Of a stretch of DNA of 64,000 nt, positions 20,909-32,660 are shown piece by piece; position 1 is the stretch's first letter; the number at the start of each line of letters is the position of its first letter. The position numbers were made by a program, and so were the translations under genes. The notes under the pieces were generated by a model. That model had not been told where the DNA came from. It did no database searches and saw only the letters and a list, made by a program, of their open reading frames with translations. Location: the NCBI GenBank assembly GCA_001510575.1, contig LNGK01000014.1, positions 250,462 to 314,461 of the forward strand, in the 5' to 3' direction. The DNA comes from Knoxdaviesia capensis. Taxonomy: Eukaryota; Ascomycota; Sordariomycetes; Microascales; Gondwanamycetaceae.

Positions 20909-23900
20909 AGCGAAAACTCGGAGCGAGGGATCGAGGTGATAATATGAAATTAACGACTTTACTACATTCACGCCCCCACCCCCCCAGCCGGGGAGTTCAG
21001 GCCTCTCCCCTTCGTCAGGCCCATTCTGGTTGTGCTTTCGCCACCCGCATCACAGGCCAAATGCACGCCACCTGGGAACAACGGTGAACTCCATGCCTGC
21101 GTTTGACCGGAATTTCACGGAGGGCGGCCATGATACCTGGTTTTATATTTGGAAAAAAACGACGACAAGAAGAATCAAAAGAAATAAGTGACGAGAGCGA
21201 CGAGGAAAAGGGTACGTACCGGGCGGCGGGGGAGCGGTTCTCGCAAACCGGTCGGCTATCTTCTGCCGCCCCGGGAGGCAGCCCAGAGAGGGAGGGTTTC
21301 TGTGTCTTACTCGCTGGTTGCCAAAACTCATGCACACTTCCTCGGCTGCAAACCTACCCCAAAAGCCTGTATCACCACCACAGAAGAGCATGTTCTAACT
21401 GGCCAAAAAGACACAAAATCATGCGAACGGCCAGTCCGTCAAAGAGGCGATGGAAGCAAGCCTACCAACACCCCAAGAACCATTCCACCTTTAGCAGGAC
21501 GCACTTCCCTAGCACAGTACCAGAGGAGGACCTATAGGACTGTAGGCGTAGGTCGACTGCAACTCGTCTACAGACAACCTTTCCAAAGCGGCAAATGGTG
21601 CCGCGCCCCCCTGGTCCAAGGTGCCTCCAAGCGATCTAGACCCGTATCCGTAATCTACACCGCGTGTTTGTGCCTTGGAACCGGCCGGAGAATCCCGGAA
21701 CCGCAAACGCAGGAAGGAATATATGTCCCGAGGACCCGAACGACGTGTTTGTGAGACTCCCGTTGGGCAGGTATCAGTGCCTCAACGGCGTTTTGTCACA
21801 AACTGAAAGCACCGATCGGGCATCAATCAAGCACAAACGGCGAAGCAGAAGCAGAACAAGCAGAGAGAATGCCGCCGGCATTGGCAAGCCAAAGCCGGGG
21901 CGGGAGTGTGGCCAATGGGCGAGAGGAACGCCGTCAAGCACGGGAATACTGCAGCGGCTGATTTCGAGGTGTGTGAGGTGCGGATGCTCGAGGGCCACAA
22001 AAAAATCAGCGTCGTTGATATTTTAAGTTTCCTGCATGTTTGTTTCAAGATAAAAGAAAAGTGTACCCAGATAAAAGCTGTGTGCGTGTGTGCGGGAGAT
22101 ATCGGAACGCCAAAGTGGGCGGGCCTAGATCTTTCACCGCCGCGCGCAAACATTTTCTTTTTGTTTGGATTTTTTGACTTCAGCCCACCATCAGGTTTTG
22201 CTCCTATGGTTCCTCTTGTCTCGATCTGACGAAAGAAAAGGCAAAGATGGGCTCTTTTGGCCGGGCACAAACCAGCCCTTCTTCCGCGTTGATAGGGAAA
22301 GTGGACTGCTTCGAGAAAGAGGAGAGGTACCTGGCCTGGCGAGAGGAAGTACCGGTACATGTCGGCGATACTTCTGACACGTCGGGTGGTTGCTGAGCGC
22401 GCGGTGACTTCGTGGAGGGGGCGTGTGTGTGTGTAGATTCGCAAGAGTTGCTCGTGGTGGTGTTTCTCTCATGGAGACTTTCCCGGGGCACGGCGGGAGT
22501 GCTTACGGCGGTGGAGGGTGCAGCACGAACTATCGGCCCCTTTCTACGGTGCCGTTCTCGAGATTCGTAGATATCTTTTTAAACAGTCTATCTGAACTTC
22601 CCTTCTCAGTATCGGGAAAGATACCACAGTCATGATGTGGCGATGACACCGTTCACCCCCTTACGTGATTCCGCATCAAGAATCCCGAATAAGCCAGCAC
22701 CGAGAGCAGGTCTTGGCCCTGGCCTTGCTTCGGGTTATCTTGGAGTAGCGGCGGTTTCGGGGTATCTTGGGATACCAGAAACGATATGTGGGCGAGATGT
22801 ACATGATACGCACCGCACACCCACACTTTTTTCTTTCTTTTTCTGCAGCTTGCCGCAAAGTTTGTGTGTGCAAAGAGCGGTCAAACGGGGGCTTTTGAAT
22901 GGCTCTTCAGACGAAAGGTGTGAGTGGGTTTCCGTGGCTAGAGATGCCGTTTGAATCCTTCGGTCGGCCTATATACGTGACAAGATATGGCGGTATGAAC
23001 GAAACCCGCAAGCAAACAACCACAGCAAACCCTCCGTTATCGTGATGGGGGTGTCCGGCATCGGCGGTGGGTATCACATATCTCGTGCAGAGTCACACAT
23101 CCGTCCAAATCAAGGAGTCCAGTCCGGGGTTCCCGGATTCCGGGGGGTTTTGCTATGGCCTACACAGTCGAAGGGCTGGCTCCTTGTGCCCAAGTGACTT
23201 TACAGGTCAGCCAGTCTCCGTGCAACGCCGTGGCAGGGCGGTGTAGACGATCCGGTCTGGGACGGTCTGGCCGGGTCTAGCTCTGGGCATCGAGGGCGTG
23301 ACTAACAGAAACCAAGCCCAAGATTGTTCGGCGTAGCTTGTGCAAAGCAAAGATGGGGTTCAGGTTTGCCAGTGACAACACGAAAAGGCAGGCCAAGCAC
23401 ATGCAGCAGTGGAAAGCCTAGGGCACGATGCACGCAAGGAAATCCGGGGAAAGGCATCAAGGCCTGCTGTTGAACATTCAAACCCCCAATTACCGAGGGG
23501 AAAGAGAAGACTCTCGTCCGGCCAGTGCATCCTTGGGGCCTGCAGCACCAGGAATTGGGGTTCTGTGTGCACTGTATGGTATGTAAGTCAGACCCGGGGT
23601 TGGGTTCGGTCACGCGTGGTGTTCCAGCAGGGCGACCTGGGCGAAATTGCAAAACCTGACCACATCCCGTGGACGCATGAACCGCGATTCAGGTGTCCCC
23701 GGAAGGAATAATAATCTCTAACTGCTGGTTCCACGCCGTTTCGTATTGAGCGAGGCACAAGTCAGAAGACTTCTTGCGGGCGGCTGGTTAGCAGGGCTGT
23801 AGTCACGGCTACGATACCTCAGCTTTCCGACGGCCGGAAGGGGAGGAGCGCAAATGGGGAATGAGAGAGCCGATAGGCTGATTCGCAGACTGGCGTACCC

Positions 23901-24002
23901 GTAAGAAAACGAACTCCCGAAGTCCAAACCCGGCAGATACAAAAAGATACAGAGAGAACAAAACGAGGCTTAGCATTGATACCCCAAAGTCCCCACCACA
24001 AT

Positions 24003-24018
24003 AAAAAAAAAAAAAAAA
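24003..24018. repeat. Poly(A) run
   Basis: Sixteen or more consecutive A residues following AAT. There is no adjacent element structure to suggest a retroposon tail. Confidence 0.6.
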
Positions 24019-24445
24019 GACGGCACCACACTGTTTGCCTTGGGTTACTTCTTTGAGTAAGCGATCACAAGAGCAGCGTCAACAGGGGGAAAAAACCGGT
24101 GATAAAGCTGTGTGGTTCGTGGTTCATGATCGCAACATGGCAGAAGCATTACGTAGATCGACGTCGTTCTTCCGTGTCTGCCACTTTGCACTTGCACCTG
24201 TCTGCACCTGATGGCGAGTGGCAGCACAATGCAAATGCACTTAACGAGTGTATGCACGTAACCAGCAATCAAGCCTGGATAAGAGCATATATGCATGTAC
24301 CGCGGTACACCACCGAAGATGGAAGGAACGACCACCAGACGAAAACCAGCAGGAACACCGCCGCCCTCACGTTCCTGCCAGGTCTGGGAAAGAATTCCAC
24401 GGAGAGTTATGTAAGTCTCACGGTGCTGTGTGAATGCCTTTAAAA

Positions 24446-24474
24446 CTTCGCTTCTTCGCTTCTTCGCTTCTTCT
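24446..24474. repeat. Tandem CTTCTTCG microsatellite
   Basis: About three and a half copies of an 8 bp unit in gene-free DNA. Confidence 0.7.
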
Positions 24475-26442
24475 GTTTCATGGCCGCCGCCTTTCGACAT
24501 ATCTCCACCACGTCCAAGACAAAGCACAGGAATGCCGTGCATCGAAAAATAGAAGCAGGTCGCCTGTGCCCTTCTCTGGGTAAAAATAGGGATACCCGAT
24601 TGTGTTTATTTCCAGGGTTTCAACTCTGGCTGGCTGGCCGGCTGAAGATCCCTTCCTATGGTTGCTCGTCCAGATCGTCGAAGATTCCACGCAGGTCGCG
24701 GGATTCCCACCAACCGAATCCTTCCCTACTCTTTATCGTGCAGTGGACGGCTTCCCTTTCGTCCCCCTGTCTCACCGTCCGGTATTTGATTCTCACTTCG
24801 AGCACACTATCGTCTACTGACTCCTTTGTGTCTATAGATCTCTGGTGTGTACAGTACAGTATGTACATGCACTCTAAAAACTTTGCATCTTTTCCCCAAC
24901 CGCCCGCCAATGGAGGGGGAGGGGCAAAGCAACTGCATGAGAAAGAATCGCCGAAATCGAACATGGGTCCGGGATGCTCTGAATAGGGCCGTGCTGGGCT
25001 GGAGTGCGCCCGTGAGTTCTACTCGAGTCCAGACAGCGGCCGGGGTACACTACACTCTGCCATTGACCTGTGGCTGCTCTTGTGCAAATTTCCTTTGATC
25101 TGCTGGCCTCGTCATGTGCTCGGCAATAGACGGAGCGGGAAACTTGGGTAGACGGGAACTCTCCGACACTCAGATCACCATCGTCAAGCGTTCGTTCGCT
25201 CTCTGTGAGCGACGACCAACCGTGAGATTGCCAATTCGCTGGCGCCAATTGGACGGCAAAGCGAGCACTATCCAAGTGCTGTCGTCCACTGTAGCGCAAA
25301 GAAAGGCTTGTGCCTGTCCCACTATGGCACATTGACCCCATACGAGAAAACCAGACCTCAAAAAACCTCCCGCCGCCCGCAAAAAGACCCCCGAGCGAAA
25401 GTCTGTTGCACCAGTGCAGCCGCTGTGCATCCCGTTCAAATGCCAAGTGGTCCCGGAATAATATCGTGAAGAGGCCCAAGAAGAGACCTGGGCTTTTTGG
25501 AAATGACTGGATTCCCTCCTAGCTGGCCCTTGCTCCGGTGTCCCGAGGTTTCGTTCCCTATCAACCCCTCCATGTTTATGTGCTGCTTCTGCCCCCCTTG
25601 TCGAACTTTCCTTAAACGGCTCTTTCGATCCCCTCCAGGCTCATCATGCACACAATATTCCCGTGATATGAGATCAATCTGACTGTCTTTGTGCTGCTGG
25701 GAAAGTTGGAGAACGAGTGCTTCCTAACTCACCCGAAACATTCAATGTTGCCGCCGTGCACAGATGCTAGCAAAGAGTAGTGCGAACACTTACCAGTACT
25801 TTAGAGTAGTACATAGCTATGTACAGTATGTTCATACGTACGTCCATAAAAACACCTGTCAAATCTACACGATCACCCTTGAGCCGCCCTCACAAATACG
25901 ACTCCCACCCACAAGCACAGCCCTTTTATCTCTTCGTGTTTTCGTGTTTTCGTGCCGAGATTCCCTGGATATCCAGTCCCGAAGCCAAGAGACAGCAAGA
26001 GTCCCGAAAAGGGCATTTACACGCAATACGAAACAGAAGGGTAAGACAAGAAGAGAGTTCTTTCTGATCCTGCATATCAAGATCCGCCCGCCCAAGGTGA
26101 CCCTACCCTATCACACCAAAAGGCGGCCGGAGTCAACTCTCTTTCTGTTCCGTATAATCCTCGTGAGTTTCTGATTCAATATTCCCGAAATAACTACAGC
26201 AGGATATAGTAATACTTGGTCAACCTAGAGTCCTGACAGCAAATTCTCCAGGACTCCAACTGTCGCCTCCCCTTCGCCACACCACATGAAAAAAGGCACC
26301 GAACATTTTTGGCTTTGATACACCCACGCCCCCCAGTCTTAATTAAGTCTAAGCTGGTTGGTGCAAAACCACCCAACTAACCCACACTCAATAGCGTCGA
26401 ACGAGTTCTGACGCCGTTGAAGAAGCCGGCGCTGTATCCCGT

Positions 26443-26466
26443 TGGTGTTTTGGTGTTTTGGTGTTT
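26443..26466. repeat. Tandem GGTGTTTTG units
   Basis: Nearly three copies of a 9 bp unit in gene-free DNA. Confidence 0.65.
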
Positions 26467-27037
26467 CTTTCTTGCTTTTCGTTTCGCTGCTCCCATCGCC
26501 TCTCCCCACCGCCGCTTCTCGTCTTCCCCCTAAAGTTCCTCCTCTTCGTACCGGTACTTCCAAGCCCCGACGGGAGTACTTCGTCTTCCTCGCCTTCCTT
26601 TCCCCAGACGAAAATGGATGCTCTGGATAATAGTGGACCCTGGCCCCTCCAGATCCGAAAGAAACTCGGGTGAAGCGAAAATCCAGACGCTGATGGACCT
26701 TGGAGACACGGATAGAAGGGGAAACCTGCTTGATGAGCACGACAATGGCGAGGGAACCTGACAGGCATCATGGAAATGTTCCAAGACACACACCACGAAA
26801 AAAAGAAAGAAAGCAGGGGGCCAAGGCATGCAGACTTCCCGAAGGACCCATGGCCACAGAGTGATGTACCCCGTCCGTACGGGTGGGCAGAGTCGGTACA
26901 AAGGCCGACCGAACAACATGTTGCACTACACTCCCCCCTTCGCTGGTGTGCGTAAACTGGCGTTCATGTTCTCTGCTCATGGCTCGTGTGTACTCGTACG
27001 TACAACAACACAGCACTGAACTCCTCGCCGGTCGAAT

Positions 27038-27047
27038 TTTATAAAAG
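27038..27047 (+). promoter_or_regulatory. TATA box of PCK1
   Basis: TTTATAAAAG, followed by a strongly pyrimidine-rich leader from about 27056 to 27200. It lies about 250 bp before the first coding base. Both features are typical of a highly inducible gene, as expected for a gluconeogenic enzyme. Confidence 0.65.
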
Positions 27048-27300
27048 ATTCATGTTCCCCCCATCTTCTTTCAGCTTTTTTAGCTTCTTGATTCTTTGAC
27101 TTCCTTCCTCTCCATCCTCCTCATCCCATCTTCTCATCTCTTTCTCTTCTACTATCTTCTCTCTCTTCCATCCCTCTTCACATACCTTCTAAACACTTTT
27201 CAACTTTCCTTCTTCCACTCCGTTATATACAACCACAAACTTCCTTTATCACGATACACTTCGGACCAATCTCCACTCTCACCTGTACAATACCGTCAAG

Positions 27301-30249
27301 AGTATGTTATGCTCTCCCACCTGTCTGCACTTGGCATGTCCAACTGCTGAGACTCCAGAATACTGACGTTTCCTCCATATAGTGCTTCCCAGCAACGTTA
27401 ACAAGACCTCCCTCTATCCCGCCGGCGTCCAGTAAGTTTGACTTCCACCTCACAGTGCGCTCGTGACGTCAAGACGATGGCGGCCATGCCAGGCATTCCT
27501 TTTCTCCGACCGCGAGACTAACAATTGCTTTTCCTTTTTCCAGGCCTCACGAGGAGCGGGAACACACTGAAATCGGTATGCGGCCCTAACCTCTAGCTCT
27601 AGCTTGCCACCAGTGCCGGTTTATTCCCCCCCGACTCATACACATGCAAAAAAGAAGCAAAAGTCCCCAGGAACCAATATGGACCCTGCTCCGAGGTACG
27701 GGTGGAAACATGGCCAGAGACACACTGCAACAAGAGATCCGGCTGCATGGCTAGACGTCTGGTGGTGGTGGTCTGTCTCTGGGATGTTCTGCAGTGCCGA
27801 GAACGCGGGTCCAAAAATGGCGGGGGAGGGAAAACAGCACCACCACACAAAAGAAATCAAGGTTGCATGGTGAAGATCCAAACACTAACGGTTCATGCAG
27901 AGGAGGAACTCCACGAGAAGGCTCACATCGACTATGACCGTGTCTCGATTGTAAGTTCACTAGCCTCACCTACGCCCCAGTGATGCAATGTGTGGCTAAT
28001 AATTCTCTCCATATCTCCAGGTCGCCAACTCGTCGGTTGCTGCCCTTTACGAAGATGCCCTCGTCTACGAGAGCGGAACCGCCATCACCTCTTCCGGGGC
28101 TCTGACTGCCTACTCGGGCGCGAAGACCGGCCGTTCGCCGCTGGACAAGCGCATTGTCAAGGAGCCTTTGTCGGAGAACGACATCTGGTGGGGACCTGTC
28201 AACAAGCCCATGACTCCCGAAGTAGGTTTTCTTCTTTTTCTTCTGTTCGGTCACGATCTTTTGTTTTTCTTTTTTTGCATGTGTCAATTGGTCTTCCCCG
28301 CGAAAGTGGCTGCTCGCGCTTGTTGTCGGTTTTTCTTAGCCGCCGGCTCCGGCAGTTTCCGGGTGTCCGCGTGACTCTCTGGAGAAAGCATGAGACAGGC
28401 GGCGAAAAGGCACCACCGACTTGAATTCTGTCGGGGAATGGAATGACGATGGCAGGAACGGAAGATTTGAATCCTAGAGATTCTTCTTCCTCCTTTTCCA
28501 CCTGATTGTGCATTCCATCCTGTGCGGTTCAACGGCAACGGGCTTTTTTATCTTTATCTTCATCTTTATGGTGTGTCAGGCGATCTCTCCAGGAGAGAGC
28601 TTAGCTTCTAGTGGGCTGACACCGCTGAAACTGGCAAGGGTTTAGTGGCTCACACCACTAAAACCGCAATTGGAGCCTCCCCCGCAATTGCACTAAAAAG
28701 GCTCCAAGGACACGAAAATGCAAAGGAAGGTGCCAGAAGTCTGTGCACACTCTACTCCCCACCCCCCTCCTTCCGCTTGCGGCTTTTTCCGGAACGGCGA
28801 TGCTGCTCGGCATCCGTGTTCGGGACATCGGAGCGGGGCTTCCTCTCCACCGGCGGTCGGAACCCTATCTAACCCTAAACTCTTTCTTCTTCTTCTTTTT
28901 CTTAGGTCTGGAAAATCAACCGTGAGCGTGCTGTCGACTACCTCAACACCCGCAGCCGCATCTACGTCGTCGACGGCTATGCCGGCTGGGACGAGAAGTA
29001 CCGCATCCGCGTGCGCGTGGTGTGCGCGCGCGCCTACCACGCCCTGTTCATGCGCAACATGCTGATCCGGCCGCCTCTGGCGGAGCTGGAGCACTTCCAC
29101 CCCGACTACACCATCTACAACGCCGGCTCGTTCCCGGCCAACCGCTACACCGAGGGCATGACGTCGGGCACGTCGGTGGCCATCAACTTCGTCGAGAAGG
29201 AGATGGTCATCCTCGGCACCGAGTATGCCGGTGAGATGAAGAAGGGCGTGTTCACCGTGCTCTTCTACGAGATGCCCATCAAGCACAACGTGCTGACGCT
29301 GCACTCGTCGGCCAACGAGGGCAAGAACGGCGACGTCACGCTGTTCTTCGGCCTGTCCGGCACCGGCAAGACCACGCTGTCGGCCGACCCCAACCGCATG
29401 CTGATCGGCGACGACGAGCACTGCTGGAGCGACCGCGGCGTGTTCAACATCGAGGGCGGATGCTACGCCAAGTGCATCGGCCTGTCGGCCGAGAAGGAGC
29501 CGGATATCTTCAACGCCGTGCGCTTCGGCTCGGTGCTGGAGAACGTGGTGTTCGACCCGGTGACCCGCGTGGTCGACTACGACGACGCCACGCTGACCGA
29601 GAACACGCGCTGCGCCTACCCGATCGAGTACATCAGCAACGCCAAGATCCCGTGCCTGTCGGAGAGCCACCCCAGCAACATCATCCTGCTGACGTGCGAC
29701 GCGCGCGGCGTGCTGCCGCCCATCTCCAAGCTGGACCGCGCGCAGACCATGTTCCACTTCATCTCCGGCTACACGTCGAAGATGGCCGGCACCGAGGACG
29801 GCGTGACCGAGCCGCAGGCCACCTTCTCGTCGTGCTTCGCGCAGCCGTTTCTGGCGCTGCACCCGATGCGCTACGCCAAGATGCTGGCCGACAAGATCGA
29901 AACGCACCAGGCCAGCGCGTGGCTGCTCAACACCGGCTGGGTTGGCGCCGGCTACACGCAGGGCGGCAAGCGCTGCCCGCTCAAGTACACGCGCGCCATC
30001 CTCGACGCCATCCACTCGGGCGAGCTGGCCAAGGTCGAGTTCGAGACCTACGGCGTGTTCAACCTGCAGGTGCCCAAGACCTGCCCCGGCGTGCCGGCCG
30101 ACCTGCTCAACCCCAAGTCGGCGTGGACCGCCGGTGCCGAGTCGTTTGAGAACGAGGTGGTCAAGCTGGGCCAGCTGTTCCGCGAGAACTTCAAGAAGTA
30201 CGAGAGCGAGGCGACCGACGACGTCGTTGCTGCCGGCCCGGTGGTCTAA
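27301..30249 (+). CDS. PCK1: Phosphoenolpyruvate carboxykinase (ATP), six coding exons, split start codon
   Basis: Pck1 converts oxaloacetate and ATP to phosphoenolpyruvate, the committed cytosolic step of gluconeogenesis on C2/C3 carbon sources. Proposed coding exons: 27301 (the A of ATG), 27383-27431, 27544-27575, 27901-27950, 28021-28221 and 28906-30249. All introns are GT-AG, phases agree, and the product has 558 residues, a usual length. The spliced N terminus reads MLPSNVNKTSLYPAGVQ then PHEEREHTEI, close to other fungal Pck1. The catalytic domain shows FFGLSGTGKTT (P-loop, ~259-268), LIGDDEHCW (kinase-2) and the TSGTSVAINF and HPSNIILLTCDARG blocks of ATP-type enzymes. Two introns are long for this genome: 325 nt (27576-27900) and 684 nt (28222-28905). 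The identity is certain; the micro-exon structure at the start is read by eye. Confidence 0.95.
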
Positions 30250-30894
30250 GTGTTTTTTCCGCCGTCTTTTCCCCCGTGTCTTCCTCCTTTCTATCTCTTC
30301 TTCTTTTTTCACCTCGCCAGCTTTTTCCTCCTCATCCCTCATCTTTCACGAGACCCATGCTTTGGATTTTGCTTTACCGGTTTTTATTTGCTTTGAATTT
30401 TTCTTGTGTTTTCTGTTTCTGTGTTTACTGGAATATTTTTAGAAGGGATCATTCTTCAACAATGAGAAGATACAACTCAAGAGAACAAGAACGCGCGACC
30501 CGGGACCGAGCATCATAGTTGTCGTCGTCCCCCACCAATTTTTATCTATCCTCCCCACACATCCTGCAGTGAAACCGGATCTCACGTTTGATGCCGCACT
30601 CCTCGCTTGGATTGGAAGAAAGTTCACAACCCCCTCCCCCCTAACCAAAAAGAAATGCCATAAAAGATTGCATACTATATCTTATATATAGCTGCTATAT
30701 ATGTTCGCCTCCTTTACTGGATGGACGAAGCTTCGGATGAAGAAAGTTTAACGGAAATACATTTTTGTCAAGAAAACACACATGCATTCTATCACCGTGA
30801 TATGTAATAAGTGACATGATGTACACTCCAAAGCCGCTCCATAGACAGAACAGACACTCTAACAGGAACCAGCCCGTCAGTCGGTGATCATCGC
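30250..30894. other. Convergent 3' spacer PCK1 / methyltransferase-like gene
   Basis: 645 bp, T/C-rich just after PCK1 and A+T-rich around 30655-30710 (TATATAGC units). It should hold both 3' UTRs. No gene is seen. Confidence 0.6.
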
Positions 30895-31986
30895 TCACTC
30901 CTCCGCCTTCTTCGGCATGCCCACCACCCAATTCAGATACCCCAGCGGCCACAGATGCACCTCGGTGCCGCTCGTCACCGTCCACTCGTCCGCACCCGGC
31001 GCACCACACTCGCGCAGCAGCTTCTCCACCTCGGCCGGCGTGCGCGTGCGCAGGCCCGACACGCAGCCGTCAAACACCAGCACAAACGGCAGCACCGGCA
31101 CCAGGTACGTGAACACCAGCGTGACCAGCGGGCCGGGCCACTGCAGCGCAAAGGCCGGGGCGAGCGCGAAGGCCGCGAGGCCGAAGAGGAGCGTTGCGAG
31201 GAAGGACGAGAGCGAGCGGTCTTGCAGCTCGAAGATGCTGTTGGGTATGTTAGCATCCCGGATACCATCCAAGACCAAAAAAGAATGAACCAAGTCGTGG
31301 TGGATATAGCGAGGGAGGGGCGGCTGCCACTTACGCGAACCCGCTGCTGGTCTCAACGGTGTTCTTCATGATCGCACTCGCCAGCGGATCGTCGAAGTGG
31401 TGGAAGGCAAGGTTGAACAGCCGAAACACCCGCCCGCCAGGCCCCGCCGCCGCGTGGCGCGCCAGCACCTCGGCCGGCACATTCGCGGCGTCGACGCCCA
31501 GCGGCTCAAACGCCAGCGTGCCGCCCGGCCGCGCGGCGGCGGCGGCCGCCCACCGCTCGACATTCGGGTGCAGGTCGGTCATCACGAACCTGGCCGTCGG
31601 CGCATGCGCCCCGCCGGCCGCCCGCAGGATGCCGTCGTTGACCGCGCGCTCGATGAACGGCGTCGGCCCGCCGCCGCCGGCGCAGAAGTCGATGTACGTG
31701 TACTCGGCCAGCCGGTCGGCGCCGATGTGTGCGAGCAGCTGGTCGGCGGCCAGCTGCGCGGGCGCGGCGCGCTGGACGCGCGGGATGCGCGTGGTCCACA
31801 GGCCGGTGAGCGCGTTCTGCACGCGCGCGCGCATGAACGCTGGGAACCTGCAGGAGAAGAGAGACGTCAGGATGCGGGCCGGCTTCACAGAGCCGGCCGA
31901 GGTGGCCGGACCGGGGGGCTGAGGGAGACGTACCATGGCTGGTCGTCAATCTCGAAGAGATGCAACCGCGGAATCAGGGGCGCCAT
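30895..31986 (-). CDS. Methyltransferase-like protein with two C-terminal membrane segments
   Basis: Exons (reverse order) 31934-31986, 31335-31847 and 30895-31237, all GT-AG with agreeing phases, give 302 residues. The start at 31986 (MAPLIPRLHLFEIDDQPW) fits a protein family I recognise as conserved but unnamed in filamentous ascomycetes. Residues ~67-80 (YTYIDFCAGGGGPTP) look like the SAM-binding motif I of class I methyltransferases, and VMTDLHPNVERW about 30 residues later could be motif II. The LFNLAFHHFDDPLA block resembles motif IV-V. The C-terminal third has two hydrophobic segments (SFLATLLFGL... and PLVTLVFTYLVPVLPFVLVF), so it is probably membrane-anchored. The substrate is unknown and methyltransferase activity is inference from the glycine-rich motif. 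Confidence 0.8.
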
Positions 31987-32660
31987 TGCTGGATGTGTTT
32001 TGAATGTGGGTGAAGCTATCACGAAGCTGCCAGCGCTGGGAGATATCCGATGAGCCTGAGAACCAAAACCAAGGACGGCGGTAAGTATCAGTGAGAGAGA
32101 AAAACAACCGAAGAAGCCCTCAAAACAGCCAAACTCGAAACAGTGACGACTTGAGTCAGTTCTGACGGAACTTTCACGGAGCGTGTCAGTGTTGCTTGGG
32201 TTTCACCGTGGCAGAAAACGGCAGGGTTGTGTTGATATCTCAAAGGCGGTGAAGCCGGTTTGCATGGCCCAAGCACAGAACCGCCGTGATTGGCCAGATT
32301 TGGGCTCGGTCAGATCTCACCGAGATTGTGGGGAACCCCAACCCTAATGTGCTCGCATCATCACCACCAGCACATCCTATGTCGGATTGAATTGAACAGT
32401 GTATTCAAGAAAGTCAGTCGCGTATGTATGTATCCATACAGAGCTAGCTAAAATCTAATGGGAATATTTAAACACAAGGAAATTCATCAACGTCCGTTCT
32501 AGACAGGTCCGTCGGCACTCTCTCACGAGGAGATCCAAAGCAAGATATGAACAGGAAAACAAAAACAAAAACAAAGGAAAGGAATACAAAAAAGAATGCA
32601 AAGAACAAAAAGGGCCTCTATGATCAGATTACATCTACACACTTCCCTCACACCCCCCGC
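31987..32660. promoter_or_regulatory. Promoter of methyltransferase-like gene plus 3' UTR of ABCA gene
   Basis: 674 bp. It contains an AACCCTAAT motif at 32340-32348 about 355 bp upstream of the methyltransferase-like start, and an AAAAC microsatellite at about 32558-32575 near the ABC transporter stop. No other gene is seen. Confidence 0.5.

Larger units (their letters stand above)
20909..27037. other. Long gene-free region upstream of PCK1
   Basis: 6.1 kb of normal composition (CpA/TpG present) with many stop codons in all frames; the longest open stretches (about 200 codons, e.g. 21827-22444 and 24874-25479 on the - strand) show no domain and look random. Simple repeats occur: a CTTCTTCG-type run at 24446-24474, an A16 run at 24003-24018, and short tandem CGTGTTTT and GGTGTTTTG units near 25936-25955 and 26443-26466. 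No tRNA, 5S or snRNA was recognised. It may contain PCK1 control elements or non-coding transcripts. Confidence 0.5.

Noticed and set aside
28693..30342. 549-codon open frame antisense to PCK1
   Set aside because: It mirrors the strongly GC-biased third positions of PCK1. Its translation is Arg/Leu/Val/Gly-heavy with no domain, and PCK1 on the other strand is certain.
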